Positions 15,111 to 23,806 of a stretch of 64,000 nucleotides of DNA are shown here, piece after piece. Made by a program: the position numbers and the translations under genes. Under the pieces are notes generated by a model, which made no database searches, was not told where the DNA came from, and saw only the letters and a list, made by a program, of their open reading frames with translations. Source of the stretch: Candidatus Saccharimonadota bacterium (GTDB taxonomy: Bacteria; Patescibacteriota; Saccharimonadia; Saccharimonadales; Saccharimonadaceae); contig JAFVBG010000002.1 in assembly GCA_017480095.1 (NCBI GenBank), positions 277,393 to 341,392 on the forward strand, in the 5' to 3' direction. Within the stretch, counting starts at the first letter, position 1. The number at the start of each line of letters is the position of its first letter.

Positions 15111-17366
15111 ATGGCCGGTCCAGAGGCAGCGAAGAATAGTGTTGATAATAATGGTGGTAAGACAGGATGGGAAAGTGTTGCTGCCCAGGAATTTCGTGGG
15201 GAGACGAATATAAACAGTAAGACTGGCGATTCGAGAACTTTCACTCTAAAGGATAATTATCCACGGATGGAGGGAGAGACTAAGAGCCAGTGGCAGGAAC
15301 GTCTGGACAAAATTCAGTCTGCGATAGACGAAGCAGAAGCTGAAGGTGCCGCCGCGGATGAGAAAAAGGCCTACGAAACCTCCAAGTTTGGCCAGGAAGA
15401 GAAGAAATATCGTGACCTCTATGACACTCTAGAAGAAAGCGCTTTCGAGCGAAGCGATAAGGATTGGGCAAGTATCGACAAAATGCTAGCCGAGGGGAAA
15501 ATTACGGCGGAGCGAGCAGACTATTTGAAGGAACTTTCAAATAGGAGAGCGGTAGAGGGAATTGATGCAGCAAAAGCGAAAACTGAGGAGATAATCTCTG
15601 GTATTCACCAGGATTACGAAGACAGTAAGGCGGTAGGGACACCCGAAGAGCAAAAGAAATATCGCCAGTTCTTTGAAGAGCGCAAAGAAGAAAACTACCA
15701 GAATATGAAACGGACTGGGCGGTTGACGAATCAGGAGCAGTATTATACTTCTAAAGCTGCAAAGGCCGAGGATTCTACGGTGGCGAATACGGAGGCGAAG
15801 CCAGTTGCGTCAAGTGCTCCTGAAAATGCCGGCACGAAAGCCACGGAGGTGAAGCCAGAAGAGGTGGCGCAGACGGTAGAGGATCTAGAGGGGGAAAAGG
15901 CACAGGCAGAAAAGAAAGCTGAAGCCGAGAAAGCCGAACAGGTAGAGAAGGCTGAAGATAAGAAAGCAGAGAAGACTGCCGATAAGAAGGCTGAACAAAG
16001 AGAAGAAGAACCTAACTATAGCATGAAAGAAATCCTGGAAAAGGGAAAAGACATCGTGCCGAGCTACATGGTGGAATACTGGGAAAAAGCCTGCGAAAAA
16101 TACTCGGTAGAGGAAATGCGTGGCATTACGATTGCACTTGAAAACTTGAAGAATAATAATCGCGACGCGGCGATGAAAGAAGTCCGAGGGAAGTGGATTG
16201 AAGACGGTTTCGTGATGGGAGCGATTGCGATGTTTGACCCAGCGGGGATTAAGCTCATCCGTGATGCCTTGACTGAAGAATATGGTGCGCCAAATGACCA
16301 CAACAAAGATTATTTGGATAGATATACACGTTATCATGAACGCAAGCAGAAAGAGTTGGCAAAGACTGGCGAGCAGAAGTCTGCAGAAGCGGACAAACCG
16401 AAGAAAGTACAGCCAGACATGGGTGGCAGAGCTAGTGGTGAAGCTGCTGGTGAACAGAAGAAGAGTGCGGACGGCATGCTGGAGGGTGCGGATGAGTTTG
16501 GCCGGGATACTTGGAGAGGGGAGTTTATCGGGCTTGTTAAAGAGCTAACTAAAAATCCAGGCGAAGAAAACCAGAAGAAGCTTAACCAGCTACGGATGGC
16601 GAAAGGCGTCATCGAGGGGGTGAATGCTGGGCAGAAGTTGAGCGACGAACAGATGGCTGGTCTTTACCAAGTAGAGAATAAGCAGGCACTAACTTATGTG
16701 CTCAAACACTCGCCAGCGGCGGTTAATATGCTTGAAGATTACCGCAAGCGGAACGGTGCGAAGGAAGAGGAACTGAAGACTTTTGGTCTGTGGCGTGAGG
16801 ATTATGCAAAACGCAAAGAGGCTTATGAAGAGAGGAAAAACGGCAAAAAAGTTGATTCTACTAAGTTAGATACAAAATCTGCAGAGGCCGGGACGAAGGC
16901 TGAGACGTCAACACAAGAGTCAGAGGCGAAGCCAGCTGCTGAGGAGGAGATTCCTGGGTACCATGGCGAGGAGAAGGTAAAAACAAACCCAGATTATTTC
17001 GGCCAGTTTGAAGTGAATCCTGATGACCCTTATTATGTTGAGGGAGTGAAAGACATTGTCAATCAGCAGATTCAGAGTATCGTCAGCCGGCTTGAGGGTA
17101 TGAGTCCAAAAGACCGAAAGCACGAGGAAGAGTCGCTTAAGCTGATTACAAAAGCTCTAGAGAAGATGGCGCAAGATGGAAAAGTGTCGGAAAGATTACT
17201 AGGGAAGATTAATGGCATGGGGGCTTCGTTAACCGCTGGCGTATTGCGTGGACATGGCGATAGTTACAAGAAGCACTCTGAAAACGCGGACGAGGTGGCT
17301 GCAAAGTTGGATTATGCGCTAACTAAGTACTACCAGGATCACGGTTACCGTCAGGGAAGAAGGTAG
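15111..17366 (+). CDS. Unknown charged coiled-coil protein
   Basis: 751 residues with a good AGGAGGT site eight bases or less before ATG and a TATAAT at 15082. There is no signal peptide and no membrane segment. The protein is very rich in Lys, Glu and Ala; residues about 230-300 are a low-complexity A/E/K segment likely to form a long helix. More structured parts lie at about 300-420 (M-V-E-Y-W-E-K-A-C-E-K-Y, then F-D-P-A-G-I-K-L-I-R) and at about 455-560. The last 110 residues look folded (D-P-Y-Y-V-E-G-V-K-D-I). I do not recognise the family. Its place between truB and rpsO gives no functional hint. Confidence 0.7.
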   Translation: MAGPEAAKNSVDNNGGKTGWESVAAQEFRGETNINSKTGDSRTFTLKDNYPRMEGETKSQWQERLDKIQSAIDEAEAEGAAADEKKAYETSKFGQEEKKYRDLYDTLEESAFERSDKDWASIDKMLAEGKITAERADYLKELSNRRAVEGIDAAKAKTEEIISGIHQDYEDSKAVGTPEEQKKYRQFFEERKEENYQNMKRTGRLTNQEQYYTSKAAKAEDSTVANTEAKPVASSAPENAGTKATEVKPEEVAQTVEDLEGEKAQAEKKAEAEKAEQVEKAEDKKAEKTADKKAEQREEEPNYSMKEILEKGKDIVPSYMVEYWEKACEKYSVEEMRGITIALENLKNNNRDAAMKEVRGKWIEDGFVMGAIAMFDPAGIKLIRDALTEEYGAPNDHNKDYLDRYTRYHERKQKELAKTGEQKSAEADKPKKVQPDMGGRASGEAAGEQKKSADGMLEGADEFGRDTWRGEFIGLVKELTKNPGEENQKKLNQLRMAKGVIEGVNAGQKLSDEQMAGLYQVENKQALTYVLKHSPAAVNMLEDYRKRNGAKEEELKTFGLWREDYAKRKEAYEERKNGKKVDSTKLDTKSAEAGTKAETSTQESEAKPAAEEEIPGYHGEEKVKTNPDYFGQFEVNPDDPYYVEGVKDIVNQQIQSIVSRLEGMSPKDRKHEEESLKLITKALEKMAQDGKVSERLLGKINGMGASLTAGVLRGHGDSYKKHSENADEVAAKLDYALTKYYQDHGYRQGRR

Positions 17367-17379
17367 CGTAGAGCTACCA

Positions 17380-17440
17380 ATCTCGGTATTTCTCCTCGTT
17401 TGCCTATCAGATAGGTGCGTTGTACCTGGAGAAAATACCA
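17380..17440 (+). other. Hairpin between the charged protein gene and rpsO
   Basis: GGTATTTCTCC pairs with GGAGAAAATACC (one bulged A) around an inner CCTATC-a-GATAGG stem. It follows the stop at 17366 and precedes the rpsO promoter; it may slow or end transcription, although no long T-run follows. Confidence 0.4.
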
Positions 17441-17460
17441 ATCTTAGCCAATTCTAGAAC

Positions 17461-17489
17461 TTGATTTTTTGGCGGTTTTGCGGTATAAT
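17461..17489 (+). promoter_or_regulatory. Promoter of rpsO (leaderless)
   Basis: TTGATT (17461-17466), 17-bp spacer, TATAAT (17484-17489), then seven bases to ATG 17497. There is no room for a ribosome binding site. The absence of a leader means the usual S15 mRNA-binding autoregulation cannot act in a 5' UTR here. Confidence 0.75.
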
Positions 17490-17496
17490 TAAACAC

Positions 17497-17763
17497 ATGA
17501 TTACAAAAGAGAAGAAAGCTGAGGCGATTGCTAAGCTCGCTCGTGGCAAAAAGGATGTCGGTTCCCCAGAGGTGCAGGTGTCGATTTTGACCGAGCGCAT
17601 TCTCGAAGTAACCGAACACGTCAAGCAAAACAAGCACGATTTTATGGCTCGTCGCGGTCTGATGCAGATGGTTGGCAAGCGTAAAAAACTCTTGAAGTAT
17701 CTTGAACGCACCGATTTTGAAGCCTACAAGGCTACGGTGGCTAAGCTCGGTCTTCGTAAGTAA
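17497..17763 (+). CDS. rpsO: 30S ribosomal protein S15
   Basis: 88 residues, the normal S15 length, with the family core G-S-P-E-V-Q-V-x-I-L-T-E-R-I, H-D-F-x-A-R-R-G-L and L-x4-K-R-K-K-L-L-x-Y-L. S15 binds the 16S three-way junction and organises the 30S platform. ATG 17497 is chosen because it gives the conserved start and fits the promoter; a longer in-frame extension upstream runs through the promoter. Downstream is a strong terminator. pnp follows 1.2 kb later, recalling the rpsO-pnp pairing of many bacteria, but a minus-strand gene intervenes. Confidence 0.95.
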   Translation: MITKEKKAEAIAKLARGKKDVGSPEVQVSILTERILEVTEHVKQNKHDFMARRGLMQMVGKRKKLLKYLERTDFEAYKATVAKLGLRK

Positions 17764-17830
17764 TTGCCGTAATCAGCAGAACTTTTACTCGGCCTACGAG
17801 CGTCTGTCTCTGGGCTTGGTAAAAAGGAAA

Positions 17831-17855
17831 ATCCCCGCCACGGCGGGGATTTTTA
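17831..17855. terminator. Bidirectional terminator between rpsO and the alarmone synthetase gene
   Basis: Stem ATCCCCGCC/GGCGGGGAT (17831-17839 with 17842-17850) flanked by A-rich and T-rich runs, so it can serve the two convergent genes. Confidence 0.85.
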
Positions 17856-17881
17856 GAAAGAATAGGGGAAGCTTAAGCCGT

Positions 17882-18676
17882 TTAGATGGTCTCGGTCGTC
17901 TCGGCTACTGGAGTCTTTGTCGTTTTGTTTGGTTTCATCTTGTGTCGCCGAGTAATATGATAGTCCGGTGCGACAACATTGAGCAATCTGTTTAAAGTTT
18001 CGATTAACTCTTTGTCGTTGGTCGGAACATCATCACGGGCGGCAATGAAGAGACTATCGACACTGTCGAGCAAGCTAGCAGTGACGCTCAATCGGCTTTG
18101 ATACCTCGGAGCGCCAACATCGCTGCCCTTGTAATAAAGGTAGTGCTCGTGGCTAGCCCAGAGATCCATGGCCATGCTGCGGATTTGAATCTCCACAGGA
18201 ACTTCTTTCATGGTCTGTGAAAACCAAATCTGCTTCTTCACAATCATGTGCACGGAACGGTAGCCGTTCGGCTTGGGCGAAGAAACATAATCTTTGATTT
18301 CCTCGATAACGAAGCTGTTCGGCCTCTGCAGGGCTTGGACGATTTTGTCCACATCATCACGGTAGCGTGCGATAATGCGGATGCCCGCAATATCGCGGAT
18401 GTGGCTTTTGATGCTCTCGATGGTGAGTGGCAGGTTGCGACGAATCAGTTTCTCGACTACACTATCAAACTCCTTGGTACGTTCACGATAGGTGTCGATG
18501 TAGTTATAGCCGTCACTACGGTTCATCTCAGAGATAAAGTCTTCGATGCACGTTTCCACGTGACGGAGACCGCACTCGCAGTCGGCGGCATAGTCATCGT
18601 ATGCATCTTCGAGCTCGGAGAGCTCACGCCTCCAATCCTCTCCAAGGAGAGACAAAAAAGTTTCTTCAGTTAACAT
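17882..18676 (-). CDS. Small alarmone synthetase, (p)ppGpp synthetase domain protein
   Basis: 264 residues made mostly of a single RelA/SpoT synthetase domain: I-A-G-I-R-I-I-A-R-Y-x-D-D-V, K-P-N-G-Y-R-S-V-H-M-I-V and V-E-I-Q-I-R-S-M-A-M-D-L-W-A-S-H-E-H are the conserved nucleotide-binding and catalytic segments. There is no HD hydrolase, TGS or ACT domain, so it resembles RelQ/YjbM. It should transfer pyrophosphate from ATP to GDP or GTP as a stress signal. GGAGG lies six bases before ATG. A near-consensus promoter (TTGACA, 17 bp, TATAAT) with a leader of about 85 bases precedes it. Confidence 0.85.
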   Translation of the reverse strand: MLTEETFLSLLGEDWRRELSELEDAYDDYAADCECGLRHVETCIEDFISEMNRSDGYNYIDTYRERTKEFDSVVEKLIRRNLPLTIESIKSHIRDIAGIRIIARYRDDVDKIVQALQRPNSFVIEEIKDYVSSPKPNGYRSVHMIVKKQIWFSQTMKEVPVEIQIRSMAMDLWASHEHYLYYKGSDVGAPRYQSRLSVTASLLDSVDSLFIAARDDVPTNDKELIETLNRLLNVVAPDYHITRRHKMKPNKTTKTPVAETTETI

Positions 18677-18766
18677 TCATTTTACCTCCTGAATCTAGCC
18701 CTTTTGGGCGGAAATGAATGTACCTCTATTCTAAAAGGTACGAAGGGGAAGCCCCCTAACTCTTCT

Positions 18767-18795
18767 ATTATAGCACACTTTGACGTTTTTGTCAA
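18767..18795 (-). promoter_or_regulatory. Consensus promoter of the alarmone synthetase gene
   Basis: On the minus strand, TTGACA (18790-18795), 17-bp spacer, TATAAT (18767-18772), matching the consensus exactly. The leader contains small hairpins (GTACCT/AGGTAC and GCCC-aaaa-GGGC) before the ribosome binding site. Confidence 0.8.
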
Positions 18796-18874
18796 TAGTT
18801 TCTCGCGCGGATTGCTGTTCGCGTTGCGTCGGCTCGCCAATGAAAATGCAAGCGTTCTTGCAGGCTCGCTCTCC

Positions 18875-18903
18875 TTGCGTGGTCAATTTGAGTATGCTAT
18901 AAT
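18875..18903 (+). promoter_or_regulatory. Promoter of pnp
   Basis: TTGCGT (18875-18880), 17-bp spacer, extended -10 TGC-TATAAT (TATAAT 18898-18903). It gives a leader of about 95 nt. The 329-bp gap between the alarmone synthetase and pnp starts is accounted for by the two divergent promoters and their leaders. Confidence 0.75.
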
Positions 18904-18921
18904 ATAAGGAGTAAATTAACA

Positions 18922-18988
18922 TTGGGAAGACCGCAGAGATTTTTTGCAAAACAGTAGTTTTTGCGACGAATCTCTGATGTTTTCCCAA
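18922..18988 (+). promoter_or_regulatory. Long hairpin in the pnp leader
   Basis: Three nested stems: TTGGGAA/TTCCCAA (18922-18928 with 18982-18988), CAGAGATT/AATCTCTG (18934-18941 with 18969-18976) and GCAAAA/TTTTGC (18946-18951 with 18959-18964). In E. coli a pnp leader stem is cut by RNase III and lets PNPase repress its own mRNA; a similar role here is inference. Confidence 0.65.
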
Positions 18989-19004
18989 AGAAAGGGAATT
19001 TTTC

Positions 19005-21254
19005 ATGGAAATTATCAACCCTAAGGGTTTGAAAACCATGTCCGTTGAGACCGAGTGGTTTGGGCGGAAATTAACATTAGAGGTAAACCGAGTTGGATTT
19101 CGTACTACTTCAAGCGTATTGGTGACCTATGGTGATACCGTAGTGCTCGGCAGCGTAGTAGTAGGGAAAAAGCCAGTGGAATCTGATTTCTTTCCACTTT
19201 CGATTGACTACGAAGAGAAGTTTTACGCTGCTGGTAAGATTTCTGGCTCGAAGTTTATTAAACGTGAGGGTAAACCATCTGACAACGCAGTGCTCGTAGG
19301 TCGGTTGATTGACCGCCCGATTCGCCCACTGTTCCCGAAGGGCTATCGTCAAGAGATTCAGGTGGTAGCGACGGTGCTCTCGATGGACCCAAGCTTCCGC
19401 CCAGATTGCGTAGCGATGATTGCGGCATCCTCTGCTTTGTTGAACGCTGGTGTGCCGTTTGATGGCCCAGTTGCTGGTGTGCGCATTGGCCGGGTGAATG
19501 GCGAGTTCAAGGCTTTCTTGTCGAAAGAAGAGCGCGAAGTTTCAGATCTTGATCTCGTGGTGGCTTGTCGCGACGGCAAGGTGATGATGGTGGAGGCTGG
19601 AGCCGATCAAGTGCCAGAAGAAGTCATTATCGATGCGATGAAATGGGCTTGCGAACAGACCAAGGTAGCATTAGATTTGCAGAAGAAGCTGCGTGAGCTA
19701 GTCAATCCAGTAGAGCAAGAATATGAGCTAAAGCTCCCAGAAGAGTCTATCCAAGAGAAAGTTGACGCTTGGACGACGCCAAAGTTTGCTGGTGGGAAGA
19801 TTCGAGGGAATGTACTGGAACGTCAAGAAATTTGCGATGAGCTTCGCGACGATATGCTTCGGGAATTTGCAGAGGAGGCCATCCGCAAGATGGAGCCAGA
19901 GATGGCGGCGACTTTTGAAGGCCTGAAAGTTGTAGCGGAAAAAACTATTGGTGTGACAGAGGGTGAGGTGACGGCAAAGGAAGTGCTTGGTGATGAGCTT
20001 GTAAAGGCTTATGCCGAGGCGTTTGAACTAGCTGTGCATCACGAAGTACGACGTGGAATCGTCGAAGAAGGCGTACGTCCAGATGGACGTAAGTTGACCG
20101 AGGTACGTCCGCTTTCATCTCAAGTTGGAATCTTACCACGCGCACACGGCTCCTCACTCTTTACGCGTGGTTTGACTCAGGCGATGAACATCGTAACACT
20201 GGCGCCACTCAGCTTTTCGCAGTTGATTGATACGATGGAGGTGACTGATGGTAAGCGTCGTTATATGCACTTCTACAATGCGCCACAATATACCGTGGGC
20301 GAATGTGGACGCTTAGGATCGCCAGGACGTCGGGAAATCGGTCATGGCTACTTGGCAGAGAGAGCTTTGACCGCAGTTTTACCAACGGAAGAAGAGTTCC
20401 CATACGCAATTCGCTCGGTAACAGAGATTATGTCGCAAAACGGTTCGACTTCGATGGCTGCTACTTGTTCAAGCTGTCTGGCCTTGATGGACGCAGGTGT
20501 ACCTTTGAAAGCTCCAGTATCTGGCGTGGCGATGGGCTTGATGATTGATGTACCAAAAGGTACGGAAATTACCGCTGCCGATGTTGACAAAGCCTATGTC
20601 TTGACCGATTTGATGGATGCAGAGGACTTTGCTGGTGATATGGACTTCAAGGTAACCGGTACTACGAAGGGTATCACGGCATTACAGATGGACATGAAGG
20701 TGCATGGTATCCCAGTAGAAATCCTGGAAAAGGCAATCAAACAGTCACACGAGGGCAGAATGTTTATCCTCGACCACATGCTATCGGTGATTGATGGTCC
20801 AAGAGCTGAGATTTCGAAGCTAGCTCCACGTGTGGAGTCGTTTATGGTAAAGCAAGACAAAATCGGTGCGATTATCGGTAAGGGCGGGGAAATGATTAAT
20901 AAAATCACCACCGAGACTGGCGCGACCGTGGACATTGACGACGATGGCATGGTGACGGTGGCTGGTGAAAACGAAGCAATCGCAAAAGCCGTTGAATGGA
21001 TTAAGGGCTTGATCGAGGAGCCAGAAGTCGGGAAGATTTATACTGGCAAGGTCGTCACCATCAAAGACTTCGGTGCGTTCGTAGAGTTCATGCCAGGTAT
21101 TGATGGTATGCTCCACATCTCACAGATTTGCGACAAGCGGTTGAAGACAGTCGAAGAAGCACTTTCGCTTGGACAGACAGTAAAAGTGAAACTGGTGGCG
21201 ATCGACGACAAGGGTAAATATAGCTTGTCGATGAAAAACATCTCACAGGAATAA
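19005..21254 (+). CDS. pnp: Polyribonucleotide nucleotidyltransferase (PNPase)
   Basis: 749 residues with the full PNPase layout: first RNase PH domain (about 15-220), linking helical domain, second catalytic RNase PH domain (about 325-560; R-P-D-G-R-K-L-T-E-V-R-P, G-S-S-L-F-T-R-G, T-S-M-A-A-T-C, and D-x5-D-M-D-F-K-V), KH domain (I-I-G-K-G-G, about 625) and S1 domain (G-K-V-V-T-I-K-D-F-G-A-F-V, to the end). It degrades RNA 3'-5' with phosphate. ATG 19005 follows AAAGGGA; a shorter start at 19038 is possible. Leader hairpin and terminator suggest it is monocistronic. Confidence 0.96.
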   Translation: MEIINPKGLKTMSVETEWFGRKLTLEVNRVGFRTTSSVLVTYGDTVVLGSVVVGKKPVESDFFPLSIDYEEKFYAAGKISGSKFIKREGKPSDNAVLVGRLIDRPIRPLFPKGYRQEIQVVATVLSMDPSFRPDCVAMIAASSALLNAGVPFDGPVAGVRIGRVNGEFKAFLSKEEREVSDLDLVVACRDGKVMMVEAGADQVPEEVIIDAMKWACEQTKVALDLQKKLRELVNPVEQEYELKLPEESIQEKVDAWTTPKFAGGKIRGNVLERQEICDELRDDMLREFAEEAIRKMEPEMAATFEGLKVVAEKTIGVTEGEVTAKEVLGDELVKAYAEAFELAVHHEVRRGIVEEGVRPDGRKLTEVRPLSSQVGILPRAHGSSLFTRGLTQAMNIVTLAPLSFSQLIDTMEVTDGKRRYMHFYNAPQYTVGECGRLGSPGRREIGHGYLAERALTAVLPTEEEFPYAIRSVTEIMSQNGSTSMAATCSSCLALMDAGVPLKAPVSGVAMGLMIDVPKGTEITAADVDKAYVLTDLMDAEDFAGDMDFKVTGTTKGITALQMDMKVHGIPVEILEKAIKQSHEGRMFILDHMLSVIDGPRAEISKLAPRVESFMVKQDKIGAIIGKGGEMINKITTETGATVDIDDDGMVTVAGENEAIAKAVEWIKGLIEEPEVGKIYTGKVVTIKDFGAFVEFMPGIDGMLHISQICDKRLKTVEEALSLGQTVKVKLVAIDDKGKYSLSMKNISQE

Positions 21255-21270
21255 TCTCTGAGCGGAGCAA

Positions 21271-21302
21271 AATCAACCCCTGAAAATGGGGTTGATTTTT
21301 TT
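21271..21302 (+). terminator. pnp terminator
   Basis: Ten-bp stem AATCAACCCC/GGGGTTGATT (21271-21280 with 21288-21297) and a run of seven T. Its right arm includes TTGATT, which can serve as the -35 box of ftsK. Confidence 0.85.
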
Positions 21303-21323
21303 ACGGTTATGTTATACTATAAT
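21292..21323 (+). promoter_or_regulatory. Promoter of ftsK (leaderless)
   Basis: TTGATT (21292-21297) lies in the pnp terminator stem; TATACT (21314-21319, 16-bp spacer) or the overlapping TATAAT (21318-21323) is the -10. ATG 21329 follows within five to nine bases. Confidence 0.55.
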
Positions 21324-21328
21324 TATAT

Positions 21329-23584
21329 ATGGCTAAGAAGAGAGGTAGAAAGCGTAAGGCTTCGCGTGAGCCGGCGCCGCAGCATGAATTGCCAGGTGGA
21401 TTCTGGCGACAGGTTTTGGCGGTATTGATGATTGCCGCTGCGATTATTTTAGTAATGACATGGTTCGGCAGTGGCGGCTCGCTACTGAACAACATTCATT
21501 CAGGCGCAACGTGGTTGATTGGCTTTGCCGCATATCTTATCCCCGTGTTATTAGTGTATTTAGCGGTGATGGTGTTTCGGAGTGACGATAATCGTTTGCC
21601 GATGGTGGTATGGTTTGCTTCGATTTTGATGGTAATCTGGTGTTCTGGTATGACAGGCATCCCGACTATCGGGCAGGCGAATCCGACTGGCGGGGTAGTA
21701 GGGGAATGGTTGAACGGATTAGTGACACAGATACTTAATCCTGGTGTAGCGGCTTTTATCTATGTGGTATTGATTTTCTTGACAGGCATATTTATTTTGC
21801 AAACTAATCCAATTACGGTGTTTAGAGCGTTCTTTGATATGTTCAAGACGACCAAGAAAGAAGAAGACATGCAAAACCTCTCGCGAGCACGGCGAGCTGA
21901 GAAGGGCGAGAGTGGCATGGGCGAGCTGAAGGTGAATCTGGGCGATGGTTCGGATGCGGTGGCTCCAGCACCAAAGAAGAAAGGCTTACCGTTTAAGGTA
22001 AACAATGCCACCGAGGCGAAAAAGCCAGTGGCGGCGCCAAGTCCAGCCCCAGAGCGAGCGTTGGTCTCGATTTCCGATCCAAACTGGAAGATGCCATCTC
22101 TAGATATTCTCGAGAAGAAGGCTTCGCCAGCAGATGCAGGGAACCATCAGCAGAATGCCGCTATTATCAAGTCAACTTTGCAAGATTTTGGTATCAATGT
22201 AGAGATGGACGGCGCAAATGTTGGTCCGCGCGTGACACAATATACCATGAAACCATCTTCTGGCGTCAACCTCTCGAAGATTGCTGCACGCGATAAAGAG
22301 CTAGCGTTGAATCTCGCGGTAGAGAGCGTGCGTATTGAAGCGCCAATTCCAGGTACTAATCTCGTAGGTGTAGAGATTCCAAATGTAAAAGCGGCAGATG
22401 TACGACTTCGTGCAATCTTGGAGAGTAAGGAGTGGAAGGCTTCGCAAGACCCGCTTACTTTCGCCATCGGCAAAGACATTTCTGGCCATGCGGTCGTAGC
22501 GAACTTGGCAAAAATGCCACACCTCTTGATTGCGGGTACTACGGGTTCTGGTAAATCCGTGATGACAAACACGATGATTGTATCGTTGCTTTATCGGAAT
22601 GCTCCGAGCGATTTGAAATTGATTGTGGTCGATCCAAAGCAGGTGGAAATGACTCAGTATCAAGGGATTCCACATCTCTTAGCGCCGATTATTACCGATA
22701 CGACTAAGGCGCTATCAGCCTTAAAATGGGCGGTAGCAGAGATGGAGCGTCGCTATAAACAGATGGCAGAAGAAGGCGTCAAAAACATCGTCAGCTATAA
22801 TAAGAAGATGGCGGCGGGTGGACAGGTAACGGTGAAAGACGCTGATGGCAACGAACAAAAACACAACGACGGCAAGATGCCATACATCGTAATTGTGATT
22901 GACGAGATGAGCGACTTGATGATGCAGGCAGGTAAGGAACTAGAGCCACCGATTGTGCGTATTGCACAGATGGGCCGTGCAGCTGGGCTACACTTGGTGC
23001 TAGCTACACAGAAGCCAATCGTCAAGGTGGTGACAAGTTTGATTAAAACGAACGTGCCGGCACGTATTGCCTTTGCAGTCCAGAGCACGACAGATTCGAT
23101 TGTGATGCTCGACAAGGCCGGGGCAGAAAAGTTGCTTGGTCAAGGTGATATGCTTTTCTTGACTCCAGAAATGTCGGGTAAACCACGTCGTATTCAGGGT
23201 GCCTGGGTGTCGGATGAGGAGGAGGAAAAAGTTGCTAACTTCCTGAAAGAACAGGGGCCACCAGATTACAATGATGAAGTCACTTCGCAAGCCGTGTCGA
23301 TTAAGGGCATGGGAAATGATATCGGAGGTAGTGATCTGGGTGAATTTGGTCGAAAGTTCGACCCAAATGATCCTTATGTCCGTAAGGCAGTAGAACTTAG
23401 TATCTCCAAAGGTGAATTCGCGACCTCAATGTTACAGACGCATCTCGGCAAGGGCCATGGCTTTGTGAGTGGTCTGGCAATCTGGCTGGAGAACATCGGT
23501 GTGATTGGGCCGAAAAATGGCAATAAACCACGCGAAGTCCTCATTCAGACGATGGACGAATTCGACCAGCTAGCTGGATTGTAA
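21329..23584 (+). CDS. ftsK: DNA translocase FtsK/SpoIIIE
   Basis: 751 residues. Four hydrophobic helices (about 28-47, 64-85, 90-110, 137-157) anchor it at the septum. A linker of about 130 residues (A/K/P-rich) follows, then the RecA-like motor with Walker A G-T-T-G-S-G-K-S (about 402-409), Walker B I-V-I-V-I-D-E-M-S-D-L, and the conserved H-L-V-L-A-T-Q-K-P. The last 65 residues form the winged-helix gamma domain that reads KOPS-type sequences (S-K-G-E-F-A-T-S-M-L-Q-T-H-L-G-K-G). It pumps the chromosome during division. The Xer recombinase at 37283 is its expected partner. Confidence 0.95.
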   Translation: MAKKRGRKRKASREPAPQHELPGGFWRQVLAVLMIAAAIILVMTWFGSGGSLLNNIHSGATWLIGFAAYLIPVLLVYLAVMVFRSDDNRLPMVVWFASILMVIWCSGMTGIPTIGQANPTGGVVGEWLNGLVTQILNPGVAAFIYVVLIFLTGIFILQTNPITVFRAFFDMFKTTKKEEDMQNLSRARRAEKGESGMGELKVNLGDGSDAVAPAPKKKGLPFKVNNATEAKKPVAAPSPAPERALVSISDPNWKMPSLDILEKKASPADAGNHQQNAAIIKSTLQDFGINVEMDGANVGPRVTQYTMKPSSGVNLSKIAARDKELALNLAVESVRIEAPIPGTNLVGVEIPNVKAADVRLRAILESKEWKASQDPLTFAIGKDISGHAVVANLAKMPHLLIAGTTGSGKSVMTNTMIVSLLYRNAPSDLKLIVVDPKQVEMTQYQGIPHLLAPIITDTTKALSALKWAVAEMERRYKQMAEEGVKNIVSYNKKMAAGGQVTVKDADGNEQKHNDGKMPYIVIVIDEMSDLMMQAGKELEPPIVRIAQMGRAAGLHLVLATQKPIVKVVTSLIKTNVPARIAFAVQSTTDSIVMLDKAGAEKLLGQGDMLFLTPEMSGKPRRIQGAWVSDEEEEKVANFLKEQGPPDYNDEVTSQAVSIKGMGNDIGGSDLGEFGRKFDPNDPYVRKAVELSISKGEFATSMLQTHLGKGHGFVSGLAIWLENIGVIGPKNGNKPREVLIQTMDEFDQLAGL

Positions 23585-23740
23585 GCCTAGAGCAGAGGGA
23601 ATCATAATTTATTTCTCGGATGCGGTGAGCGCGTAATGATGTTTCGACTGAACACCGTCAAGAATTAAATTAATTGGTCTAATCTGTTAAGGGCTTACGC
23701 CATGAATATAAGCTAGAAAATAGAAAAAAGTCAAGACTTT
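23585..23740. other. Unassigned gap after ftsK
   Basis: No gene recognised. GTAAGCC at the ftsK stop and GGCTTAC at 23692-23698 could pair across about 110 bases, but no T-run follows. I see no tRNA or known RNA here. Confidence 0.4.
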
Positions 23741-23745
23741 TCTGT

Positions 23746-23762
23746 GTTGTAATTTTTACAAC
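23746..23762. repeat. Palindrome GTTGTA-N5-TACAAC, copy 3
   Basis: Core GTTGTA (23746-23751) and TACAAC (23757-23762) around attTT-type spacer; arms extend only one further base pair. It lies ten bases upstream of the -35 box of the next promoter, close to the spacing in copy 2. Confidence 0.7.
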
Positions 23763-23772
23763 AATTTTGGGC

Positions 23773-23802
23773 TTGATTTTTTTCTATTTTTCGTGCTATG
23801 CT
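23773..23802 (+). promoter_or_regulatory. Promoter of the 23.8-kb structured RNA
   Basis: TTGATT (23773-23778), 18-bp spacer, extended -10 TGC-TATGCT (23797-23802). The 18-bp spacing and TGC extension match the promoter at 6422. Confidence 0.6.
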
Positions 23803-23806
23803 TCAC

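Noticed and set aside
18704..18907. 67-residue ORF in the gap before pnp
   Set aside because: It crosses two divergent promoters and has no recognisable pattern.
23585..23740. tmRNA or tRNA-like pieces in the gap after ftsK
   Set aside because: A TTCGAC-like string occurs but no acceptor stem, T-loop, tag reading frame or CCA end can be built around it.
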